Shown here: in pieces, positions 30,929 through 38,957 of the stretch | Position numbering within the stretch: the first letter of the stretch is position 1 | Layout: each line of letters begins with the position of its first letter | DNA from: CAZUAQ01 sp964618455 | GTDB lineage: Bacteria; Planctomycetota; Phycisphaerae; UBA1845; PWPN01 | Assembly (NCBI GenBank): GCA_964618455.1 | Contig: CAZUAQ010000024.1 | Location: 1-64,000 of the forward strand | Direction: 5' to 3' | DNA: 64,000 nt | Notes under the pieces: generated by a model | What the model was told of the DNA's origin: nothing | Databases searched by the model: none | What the model saw: the letters and a program-made list of their open reading frames with translations, nothing else | Program-made: the position numbers and the translations under genes

Positions 30929-32328
30929 GGCACCACTCCATACTCGTCCCGCTGGGATGCGGGTGACATCGGCACGGTTACATTCGTTCCGCGTCGTTCC
31001 GCCATCACGCGTTCCTGCATGGCGATGGAACGCTCGCGCATCTCGAGCAGCATCGGCTGGATCGCCTCCAGATGCGCCTGGCCTCCCGGCGTGAAGAGGG
31101 AGTTGTTCGAGAAAAGACAGAATCCTTCGCCCCATTCCTCCGTCAACGCCAGTTGCGCGATCGTGGTGGCAGGGTCTTTGTGCATATAGACCCCGAGCCC
31201 CTGAACGAGCACGCCTCCGCCTGCCATCTGCAGCCAAATGTGGCGTCGCTCGCGATAGAGTTCGGTGTCCGGCGTGTAATTCATGATGTAAACGGCATCG
31301 ACCCAGCCGGAGGATAACCACGCCGAGGCATCCTGATAGTACGTCGATCTCGCACGCTCAATGTTCGGCGCCGCCGCCACGGTGAGCTGCGCTTCAGGCC
31401 GAAGCTTCTTCACGCGCGCACGAATCTCCCGGACCAGCCGGGTGACCTGGTCCCGCTTCCACTGGGCCCAGGCGGCAGGGTTGTCCTCCGGAGCCAGTCC
31501 GGTCGCTTGTCGATAAAGCTCGAGCGTGCGTGCATCGCGCGGATAATCGCGCTCCTTCGGTACCAGGTCCATCACGAAGCGGATGTAATCGAGATGCAGG
31601 CCATCCACCGGGTAGTTGCCGACGATTTCGGCCATCACCGAAACAAGGTACTGGCGCACCTCGGGCAGGCACGGATTCACGTTGACATAGAACGATTTCG
31701 GGATCGGCTCGGGATTTCCCTGGTCATCCACGAGAAGCCAGTCCGGGTGGCGATTGTAGAGTTGATCCGGATCCTCGGGCGGCTTTCCTTCGCGAAGATG
31801 ATCCCGCCACGCCGGCATGACGTTGGCCCAGGCATGGATCGCGAGGCCACGCTTGTGCGCTTCTTCGCAGGCGACGGCGAAAGGATCAAATCCCGGATCG
31901 CCGGTTTCGTATTCGTAGGCAAACGGCTCGATCTTGGAGCGGTACCACGCCGTGGCATTCCCACGGACCTGGTAGACCACCGTGTTCAGACCCGCTTCCT
32001 GAATCGACGCCATGAGCGCGGCGATTTCCTCGGGGGAGTCATACGTTTCGCGCACGACCCAGACAGCGCGGACCGGATACCGGTCAAGCACGGCCTTGGA
32101 CTTCGGCTCGTCTCGCCGAAGGTTCTGCTGCGGACGGTTCTGGTTGGCGCGGCACCCTGCGGGCAGCAGCACCAGTGCGGAGAGCAGACAGAGTCCAAGG
32201 CGAGATGCCAGGCGCGACGTGTGAACGCCACGGAGCCAGTGGATGACCGAAGGGAAGTTGCAACTCGTCAAGGTAGACCGCCTCGCCGGGCCGGAGCACG
32301 GGAATCGTCTTCGATCGCATTTCATCAT
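30925..32328 (-). CDS. GHL10-type glycoside hydrolase lipoprotein (family 10 glycosylhydrolase-like)
   Basis: About 467 residues. A lipobox (LVLLPAGC) predicts lipid anchoring. The catalytic domain opens RAVWVVRETYDSPEEIAAL, continues with GLNTVVYQVRGNATAWY and AIHAWANVMPAW, and contains PVDGLHLDYIRF and VDAVYIMNYTPD, all features of GHL10/YngK-like TIM barrels. ATG 32328 has AAGGAG eight bases upstream; a GTG at 32337 runs into that site. It is coupled to the phosphodiesterase downstream and begins beside a small possible upstream gene (32325-32549). Polysaccharide or peptidoglycan-side sugars are likely substrates; not proven. Confidence 0.82.
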   Translation of the reverse strand: MMKCDRRRFPCSGPARRSTLTSCNFPSVIHWLRGVHTSRLASRLGLCLLSALVLLPAGCRANQNRPQQNLRRDEPKSKAVLDRYPVRAVWVVRETYDSPEEIAALMASIQEAGLNTVVYQVRGNATAWYRSKIEPFAYEYETGDPGFDPFAVACEEAHKRGLAIHAWANVMPAWRDHLREGKPPEDPDQLYNRHPDWLLVDDQGNPEPIPKSFYVNVNPCLPEVRQYLVSVMAEIVGNYPVDGLHLDYIRFVMDLVPKERDYPRDARTLELYRQATGLAPEDNPAAWAQWKRDQVTRLVREIRARVKKLRPEAQLTVAAAPNIERARSTYYQDASAWLSSGWVDAVYIMNYTPDTELYRERRHIWLQMAGGGVLVQGLGVYMHKDPATTIAQLALTEEWGEGFCLFSNNSLFTPGGQAHLEAIQPMLLEMRERSIAMQERVMAERRGTNVTVPMSPASQRDEYGVVP

Positions 32329-32549
32329 CCGTGACACTCCTTGCCCTGGGCGGGCTCGTGAAGATGTGTGTATTCAAGCGTTCCCGCACGCCACGTCAAG
32401 GTCATGCCGTTCACCCCCAGAAGCAGCGCGTGAAGCGTTTCCGACCAAACTGCGCAATGTCCCAGATCGGTGGCGGTGATGGTGCCCCTGCTTTCACAAG
32501 GTCGTGTTAGCAATGCGAATGGATTATTATTGGCTAAGTTAATGTTCAC
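32325..32549 (-). CDS. Possible small gene coupled to the GHL10 hydrolase
   Basis: Seventy-four codons from GTG 32549. The last 55 have strong GC3 bias and protein-like content (GTITATDLGHCAVWSETLHA, GVNGMTLTWRAGTLEY), while the first 18 lie in AT-rich sequence and may be non-coding. Its TGA overlaps the ATG of the hydrolase (ATGA), as in coupled genes. No ribosome-binding site is clear. It may be a short protein or the end of a decayed gene. Confidence 0.3.
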   Translation of the reverse strand: MNINLANNNPFALLTRPCESRGTITATDLGHCAVWSETLHALLLGVNGMTLTWRAGTLEYTHLHEPAQGKECHG

Positions 32550-33479
32550 ATCGATCCTGTTTAATGCTTGACTCGAAGTAGCTGAAGTATCAGTGATGTA
32601 TCAGATTTTCTCTTAATTTGGAAAGAGTTTTTCGTATTTCCAGCGAACTCACGCCATTTGGAAGCTGTTGGCGCCCTTTTTCGAGACACATCTCCGAGTG
32701 ATTTCAGCACGATGCAGCATCATGTCGTCGACCACCACGAGTGAGGAATAGCAGGGTACTCTAATCGACAAGAATACAGGGATCGAGCAGGCCGAAAGAA
32801 TCGAGACCGAAGAATACTCTCATATACAAGCTTTTAAGTCCGTGTGGCCGGCAAGGTGATCGTTTGAGTCGATCATGTCCTCCGCCTTGGAAGTCCAGAC
32901 GCGCAAAAAAAATGATGCAAAATGTGGGGCCTGGAATCTTCTGATTTGTCTTTCGATAAAGCGAATTCGGACCTTACATGTTATCAGCCAGAAGCTTATG
33001 GGGAAGGCCGTAATCTCGTCATGCATGAGATGTATCAGGATAGATCAGATGGCCGATAATAATCCTTGACAGCGCTCATTTTGTGTTATACATAAATACT
33101 AGATCGTGGAGCATGTCACAGGCACGACCGAATCAGATCAAACTCGATTGAAGCGCATTCGCCGATCTCGGGCACGGTATTCTCGGACGGAAGGAAATTG
33201 TAATTTCATTTACTTTCCTGCTTTCATTTCCCAAAGCCTTTTTTTCGATTTGTGCCGACAACTGCTCGACCACAACCGTCAGACTTGCCGCTGGAACTTC
33301 ACCTGAGATCGGAAGCCTGCCGATCTCGTCTGTCGAGAGATCCCGCGTTCCGGCGGACGGCTGGTCATTCGACGCGATCGCATGACGGTGTGTTTTCACC
33401 GGGCTGTTTCTGCAACCACGCGATGAAGAAGCCTGGTGTGCCTATCAAATCTCTGTATGACTCAGGAAGGAGCGCCCCC
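32550..33479. other. Long AT-rich intergenic region
   Basis: More than 900 bases, clearly lower in GC than the rest of the window between about 32500 and 33260. It separates the minus-strand GHL10 operon from a plus-strand hydrolase. Short open frames on both strands have no translation signals or family resemblance. It contains a promoter candidate at 33066-33094 and a leader of roughly 380 bases that I cannot interpret further. Confidence 0.55.
33066..33094 (+). promoter_or_regulatory. Candidate promoter of the first secreted hydrolase
   Basis: Perfect TTGACA (33066-33071), a 17-base spacer and TACATA (33089-33094); TATACA at 33087-33092 is an alternative -10. A very similar TTGACA...TACATA pair stands before the third hydrolase at 48794. 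The start codon is almost 390 bases downstream. Confidence 0.45.
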
Positions 33480-35969
33480 GTGTCCCCCCCCCAAGCCCAC
33501 GCACAACGCCTCTGTCTCGCCGCCCTGGCCGTCTTCATGATGGCTCTGCCTCTCCAGGCCGAACCCTCTTACATCTACGGAATCCATGATCCGGGAGGGG
33601 AGTGGCTGATGGGAAGCAACAAGGGGTACATCGTCTTCACCCGCGCCATCGGTTCGAATCCGAATGATTTCTCGGGGGAGAACTTCTCGGCGTATTCGAA
33701 CAACGGATACGGGGTGATCGTCCGCGTCAACAACGGCTACGGGTCGGCGGGGACATTGCCGTTCGAATCGCAGTACGGCAACTGGGCGACGCGGTGCAAG
33801 AACTACATCGCCGCCTCCTCCGGCGTGGATTACTGGATCATCGCCAACGAGACCAACCTGCCGCGCGAATGGCCCGGCAACATCAACGGCGACAACAACA
33901 CCGGGGAACCGATCACCTCGGCCCGGTACATCAACGCGTACAACCAGACGTGGGTGGCGGTGAAGAATGCCGTACCCAGCGCGAAATTGATTCCGTCGCC
34001 CATCGGTGTCTGGGCACCGCCTTATCCCGGCCAGGGGATCGAGCCGTTCGACGACTACTATGTGAACGTCCTGAACGGCATCGCCGCCAGCCGCATCGAC
34101 GCCGTCGCGCTTCACGCCTATACGCATGGCTGCGACCCCGCCATGGTCACGAGCAGCCAGAAAATGGGCCCGCCCTACACGGACATTCACTTCCACTTCC
34201 GCGTCTACCAGGATCAGATGAACCGCCTGCCTTCGGCGCTGACGGATCGCCCGGTCTTCATCACCGAGTGCGACCAGAACATCGAATGCGCATCCGGTGG
34301 CAGCCCAGCCCAGACGTGGTACAACGTGAACAACGGCTGGACGAAGGCAATCTACGCGGAGATCAACAACTGGAACCAGACGCACAGCCAGGACATCCGC
34401 ACAGTGGCGATGTTCCGCTGGGAACTGGCGACGGAAGGGGCGTACACATTCAGCTTCCAGAACCTCGGAGGCGTGCATGCGGACTTCCAGCAGGCAGTGG
34501 CCTACGGCTACCAGTGGAGCGGGGGCGGAAGTCCTCCGCCTCCTCCTCCGCCGACGCTCGACGGCACGAACATCGCGCCGAATAGCACGCAGGTGAGCGT
34601 CGATTCCACCTATGCCACGGGATGGGAAGGCGACAACGCCATCGACGGTACGATCTCCTCCGGTAGCAAATGGGTCAGTGCGGGCAGCAGTCCGCCTCAC
34701 TGGTTGGCGCTGGATCTTGGTGGCGACAAGACGATCTACGGCGTGAAGGTGCAGAACGCCCAGGCCGGGGGTGAACCCGATTACTACAACACGGAAGACT
34801 TCACCATTCAGACGGGCACGTCGATCAGCGGTCCGTGGACCACGCAGGCCACGTACAACAACAACACGCTGGCAACGGTGGTGCACGAGTTCTCGAGCCC
34901 GCTGACTTCGCGTTACATCCGCATCAACATTACAGATCCGGGCATCGACAACTACGTGCGACTGCCGGAGTTCGAGGTCTGGGGTGAGGATGCCCCGGGC
35001 GGTGGCGGCGGCGGTGACATGGTCGACGCCGTGCCTTCGGGTTCCAACCTTTCGCTGAGCGCGACGCAGGTGGCGGTCAGCGCCTCGTACAACGGGGGTA
35101 CCGGGGGCGACAAGGCCATCGACGGCGTGACCTCCTCGGGCAGCAAGTGGACGAGCGACGGTTCGGCCATGCCGGAGTGGCTGAAACTCGACCTGGGCAG
35201 CACGAAGACCGTCAACGGATTCATCGTGCGGCATGCGGAAGCCGGCGGCGAGGCCTATTACCTGAACACCGAGCAGTTCCGCATCCAGTCGGGCACGTCG
35301 TACAACGGCCCGTGGACGGACGAGACGGTGGTGGACAACTCGGCGCAGGACGACGTGACCTATCGCGAGTACGTTACGCCGCAATCGCTGCGGTACATCC
35401 GTCTCTACATCGAGGACGCCGGCATCGACAACTACGTGCGCCTGCCGGAGTTCGAGGTCATCGGCGACGCCGGTGGCGGAGGCGGTGGACCAATCACGAT
35501 CGCGGAGGACTTCAACTCGATGCCGGGCTGGTCGTCGACCTTCGATGCCGGCTGGGGCAGTGCCGCCTCGTGGTCGATCGTCGGCGGTGGGCAATCGGGC
35601 AACGCCTTGGAGGCTTCCCGCTCATCGCAGGGTTCCTCGGCGAATGTGAGCGTCTACAACATCACTGCCAACACGAGCTACACGATCTCGGTGTACATCA
35701 AGTGCCCGAGCTACGGCGGTGCGTACTGGGCGGAGACCGCGTTCCGTTTGGGTAACCACTCGGCGTCGAACTTCGACGGCGATGCGGGCAACTGGACGAT
35801 GATCAAGAAGTTCGATAACGGCGGCACGAACGGGAACGGCAATTCGTGGACGCAATACTCCGTGAACTTCAACAGCGGCAGCGATACGCAGATCAGCGTC
35901 GGCTACAAGAGCGGCTCGTCCGGAGGAGGAGGGCCCACAGTCCTGTGGGATACGCTTCGGATTGATTGA
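33480..35969 (+). CDS. Secreted glycoside hydrolase with two F5/8-type C domains and shared C-terminal module
   Basis: About 829 residues. GTG 33480 is preceded by AGGAAGGAG (33464-33472) and gives a clean signal peptide ending about PLQA. The catalytic domain (about 30-345) looks like a clan-A TIM barrel with IIANETN (acid/base Glu about 124) and FITECDQN (nucleophile Glu about 263); I cannot place it in a numbered family. A proline linker (about 348-357) leads to two F5/8-type C/CBM32 domains (about 362-505 and 520-665), both with the phrase DNYVRLPEFEV. The last 160 residues are the module shared with the hydrolases at 36192 and 49307. Likely exported polysaccharide degrader. Confidence 0.85.
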   Translation: MSPPQAHAQRLCLAALAVFMMALPLQAEPSYIYGIHDPGGEWLMGSNKGYIVFTRAIGSNPNDFSGENFSAYSNNGYGVIVRVNNGYGSAGTLPFESQYGNWATRCKNYIAASSGVDYWIIANETNLPREWPGNINGDNNTGEPITSARYINAYNQTWVAVKNAVPSAKLIPSPIGVWAPPYPGQGIEPFDDYYVNVLNGIAASRIDAVALHAYTHGCDPAMVTSSQKMGPPYTDIHFHFRVYQDQMNRLPSALTDRPVFITECDQNIECASGGSPAQTWYNVNNGWTKAIYAEINNWNQTHSQDIRTVAMFRWELATEGAYTFSFQNLGGVHADFQQAVAYGYQWSGGGSPPPPPPPTLDGTNIAPNSTQVSVDSTYATGWEGDNAIDGTISSGSKWVSAGSSPPHWLALDLGGDKTIYGVKVQNAQAGGEPDYYNTEDFTIQTGTSISGPWTTQATYNNNTLATVVHEFSSPLTSRYIRINITDPGIDNYVRLPEFEVWGEDAPGGGGGGDMVDAVPSGSNLSLSATQVAVSASYNGGTGGDKAIDGVTSSGSKWTSDGSAMPEWLKLDLGSTKTVNGFIVRHAEAGGEAYYLNTEQFRIQSGTSYNGPWTDETVVDNSAQDDVTYREYVTPQSLRYIRLYIEDAGIDNYVRLPEFEVIGDAGGGGGGPITIAEDFNSMPGWSSTFDAGWGSAASWSIVGGGQSGNALEASRSSQGSSANVSVYNITANTSYTISVYIKCPSYGGAYWAETAFRLGNHSASNFDGDAGNWTMIKKFDNGGTNGNGNSWTQYSVNFNSGSDTQISVGYKSGSSGGGGPTVLWDTLRID

Positions 35970-35984
35970 CGCTTTATCGCTGCA

Positions 35985-36022
35985 GAGCATCGGCGGAGGC
36001 TTGAGCGCTTCCGCCGATGCTC
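35985..36022. terminator. Hairpin after the first hydrolase
   Basis: A perfect 13-bp stem, GAGCATCGGCGGA with TCCGCCGATGCTC, and a 12-base loop, lies 15 bases after the stop codon. It has no T-run, so it may be a transcript-stabilising or rho-assisted end rather than a classic terminator. Confidence 0.55.
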
Positions 36023-36191
36023 TCGTTGTCCACGGCCTCACCGTACCACCGCGCCTGTAGCGAGGCTGCAGCCGCGGTACGAACGGCCACCGTTCAAATC
36101 TCGCTCGCACGATGAAGAAATCATTTCGGCCGGTCTCAGGCCTATGCGTACAGCCACCGGCTCATCTCTACTCAGAGGAAGGAATCGTCTT

Positions 36192-38732
36192 ATGTTCAAA
36201 TCAAAGTCAAAACCATCGCCTGCGATACACCTGGGGATCGCTCTCGGTCTTCTGGCGTTCGTCTCACCCTCGTGGGCTCAGACCGGAAGTAAGCTCGGGC
36301 CCCACCATATCCTCACGTACACCAACCCCGCGGCGTCGATCAACGCGGCCGGCCCCGCGATCATCAAGGTGCTCGATCTCGATGGGACGATGTTCAGCAC
36401 ACTACAAGATGCCAAGACCGCCAACCCAAGTTGTGTTTCGGTCGTTCGCATCTACACCACCACGACGTACAGTTTTTCGCAGGACCCGACGCTGGCAGCG
36501 CAGGACTTCTGGAACAACGTGCTGTCGGGTCCGCTGAATGCCCTGACGCCCGCGCAGAAGGCGCTGATTGACTATGTCGAAGGGCCGAATGAGCCATCGT
36601 ACTCTTCGGTTTCGGAATGTCAGTGGCATAGCGATTTCTGGCTGGAACTGGCTCCGCTGATCGCCAACGCCGGGTTCAAGCCCTGCGCTTACAGCATTGC
36701 GGTGGGCAATCCGGGGGGGAACCAGACCGAAATGCTGGCGCGGATCGAGGCGCTCACTCCGGCATTGTACCTCTGCAAGTCACTGGGCGGTGGCTGGAGC
36801 TATCATTCCTACACCATTCCATACACCACCGACATCAACCAGGAGATCTACTACTCGCTGCGTTACCGTCAGTATTACGACTACTTTGCCACGAATCATC
36901 CGACGCTCGTCGACCTGCCGCTGCTGTTGACCGAGGGCGGCGTGGACATCGGCGGCGGACCGTCAACCGATGGCTGGCAGGCACGCGGCACGGCGCAGGA
37001 TTTCGAGAACTGGCTGGCGTGGTTCGACGATCGCATGCGCGAGGATCCTTACGTCATCGGCTGCACGCTGTTCCAGAGCGGCAGCGGCGGATGGCCTTCA
37101 TTCGATATCGACCCGGTCGCGCCCTGGATTGTCAACCGGATCAACACCACGCCGGGCGGTCCGCCCTCGGCGCCGCTGGGCGTCGTGGCCTCCGCCGGGG
37201 ATGGCCAGGTGAATGTGTCCTGGACGGCGTCGTCCGGTGCGACGCATTACGATGTGAAGCGCGCGTCGACGACCGGCGGTCCGTACTCGGTGATCGCCAA
37301 CGACATCACGACGACCTCCCACCTCGATACCGGTGTGACCAACGGCAACACGTACTACTATGTCGTCTCCGCCGAGAACGGATCGGGCGACAGCGGCAAC
37401 TCCTCCGAGGTCAGCGCGACCCCGCAGGTCAGCACCAACAAGGTCACCAATGGTGACTTCTCGAACGGGCTGACCGGGTGGAGCGTCTGGACGGAGCGCG
37501 GCTCGCTCAATGAAACCGCGAGCGGCGGCGTGCTGCAGGTCTCGAGCACCGATCACAACGGCGGAATCTATCAGCAGTTTTCCACCGGCGGGATCGGTAC
37601 CGCCATCGACATCAGCGGCTGGTGGGCGAGCAATCCGACCGTGGCCAGTTACCAGTGGGCCGAAGTGCTGGTGATCAACGGCTCACGCACACCGGTGAAC
37701 GGCCAGGATATCAACGACGGCCAATCCGACGTCGAGATGATCTACAAGAACGATACGTGGACGTCGACGGGCGGGTGGTCGGGCAACATGGATCAGACCG
37801 CCCCGGTGGTTAACAACGGTTCGTTCATCGCCGCCGATACCGTGGCGACGATCATCCTCAAGAGCGGCAACGCCCAGGGATTGAATTCGGGTACGCAGTT
37901 CGACGACATCCTCGTGGAAGAGGGGACACCTCCTCCGCCGGCGATCGCGCTGAATCCCTCGACGCTCAGCCCGAGTGCGGACGAAGGTACCAGCCCCGCC
38001 AACGACAGTTTCACCGTGCAGAACTCCGGCGGGGGTACATTGTACTACTCGATCACGGACAACGTCGGTTGGCTGAGTGTCTCGCCGTCCAGCGGCGACT
38101 CGACGGGTGAGCAGGACACGATCTCCGTGCAGTACAGTACCTCCGGTCTGTCGGCGGGGACGCACAATGCCACGATCACGGTGAGCGACTCCGGCGCGTC
38201 GAACAATCCGCAGACCATTGCCGTCACGCTGACGATCAACAGTACCGGTGGCGTGGTCGTGTCGGAGGACTTCAACTCCATGCCGGGTTGGGATTCCACC
38301 TACGATGCCGTCTGGGGTGGATCGGCCAACTGGAACATCCTCGGTGGCGGACAATCGGGCAACGCGCTCGAGGGGTACCGCAGCAATCAGGGCTCTTCGG
38401 TCCGTGTGGAGGTGTACAACCTCACCGCCAATACCGATTACACCATTTCGCTCTACATCAAGCAGGGCAGTTACGGTGGATCCTATTGGACGGAGACCGC
38501 CTTCCGCCTGGGTAACCATTCCGGCTCGGACTTCGACAACAACGCCGGGGCCTGGACGATGATCAAGAAGTTCGACAACGGCGGCGCGAACGGGAACGGA
38601 AACTCCTGGACGCAGTACTCCGTGAACTTCAACAGCGGCAGCGACACGCAGATCAGCGTGGGGTACAAGCTGGGGTCGTCCGGCGGCGCGGGCCCGACCG
38701 TGCAATGGGACACGCTGCGGATTGAAGAGTAG
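36192..38732 (+). CDS. Secreted multidomain glycoside hydrolase (FN3, CBM-like, BACON, shared C-terminal module)
   Basis: About 846 residues from ATG 36192, with a signal peptide ending SPSWA. The catalytic region (about 30-320) carries YVEGPNEPSY (Glu about 134) and LLLTEGGVD (Glu about 248), a clan-A-like pair not assigned to a family. Then follow an FN3 domain (about 326-416), a jelly-roll-like cassette beginning VTNGDFSNGLTGW (about 420-585), a BACON-like domain with WLSVSPSSGDSTGE (about 586-684) and the shared module (about 686-846). The cassette and the BACON domain recur in the 49307 protein. It lies 220 bases after the first hydrolase and has its own ribosome-binding site, GGAAGG. 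Confidence 0.85.
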   Translation: MFKSKSKPSPAIHLGIALGLLAFVSPSWAQTGSKLGPHHILTYTNPAASINAAGPAIIKVLDLDGTMFSTLQDAKTANPSCVSVVRIYTTTTYSFSQDPTLAAQDFWNNVLSGPLNALTPAQKALIDYVEGPNEPSYSSVSECQWHSDFWLELAPLIANAGFKPCAYSIAVGNPGGNQTEMLARIEALTPALYLCKSLGGGWSYHSYTIPYTTDINQEIYYSLRYRQYYDYFATNHPTLVDLPLLLTEGGVDIGGGPSTDGWQARGTAQDFENWLAWFDDRMREDPYVIGCTLFQSGSGGWPSFDIDPVAPWIVNRINTTPGGPPSAPLGVVASAGDGQVNVSWTASSGATHYDVKRASTTGGPYSVIANDITTTSHLDTGVTNGNTYYYVVSAENGSGDSGNSSEVSATPQVSTNKVTNGDFSNGLTGWSVWTERGSLNETASGGVLQVSSTDHNGGIYQQFSTGGIGTAIDISGWWASNPTVASYQWAEVLVINGSRTPVNGQDINDGQSDVEMIYKNDTWTSTGGWSGNMDQTAPVVNNGSFIAADTVATIILKSGNAQGLNSGTQFDDILVEEGTPPPPAIALNPSTLSPSADEGTSPANDSFTVQNSGGGTLYYSITDNVGWLSVSPSSGDSTGEQDTISVQYSTSGLSAGTHNATITVSDSGASNNPQTIAVTLTINSTGGVVVSEDFNSMPGWDSTYDAVWGGSANWNILGGGQSGNALEGYRSNQGSSVRVEVYNLTANTDYTISLYIKQGSYGGSYWTETAFRLGNHSGSDFDNNAGAWTMIKKFDNGGANGNGNSWTQYSVNFNSGSDTQISVGYKLGSSGGAGPTVQWDTLRIEE

Positions 38733-38783
38733 GGCGGTCATGCTCCCGCTCCGAGGGGCGGGCATGACGGACATTCTCCAGAC

Positions 38784-38829
38784 GCCGGTCGCGCGCGGCA
38801 TTCCGCCGTCGCGCGACCGGCATTTTTTT
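38784..38829 (+). terminator. Strong rho-independent terminator
   Basis: A perfect 12-bp GC-rich stem, GCCGGTCGCGCG (38784-38795) with CGCGCGACCGGC (38810-38821), a 14-base loop, and A followed by seven T (38823-38829). It ends the hydrolase transcript about 50 bases past the stop codon. Confidence 0.9.
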
Positions 38830-38957
38830 ACTCCAGACATAAGTCTCGAGGTCCCACCCCGGTCCCGGGAACGCTGCATGACAATTGTGTGTATAATCGT
38901 GAAGCAACGTATGGATCCGGGGCATGAATCGTCAGGCAACGAAGCGGGGACCATGAC

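Noticed and set aside
32820..33069. Overlapping short frames in the AT-rich gap before the first hydrolase
   Set aside because: AT-rich composition, opposite strands equally open, no ribosome-binding sites.
33462..35594. 710-codon open frame on the minus strand opposite the first hydrolase
   Set aside because: Arg/Val/His-rich composition with no domain pattern, wholly antisense to a gene with signal peptide and recognisable domains; an artefact of high GC3.
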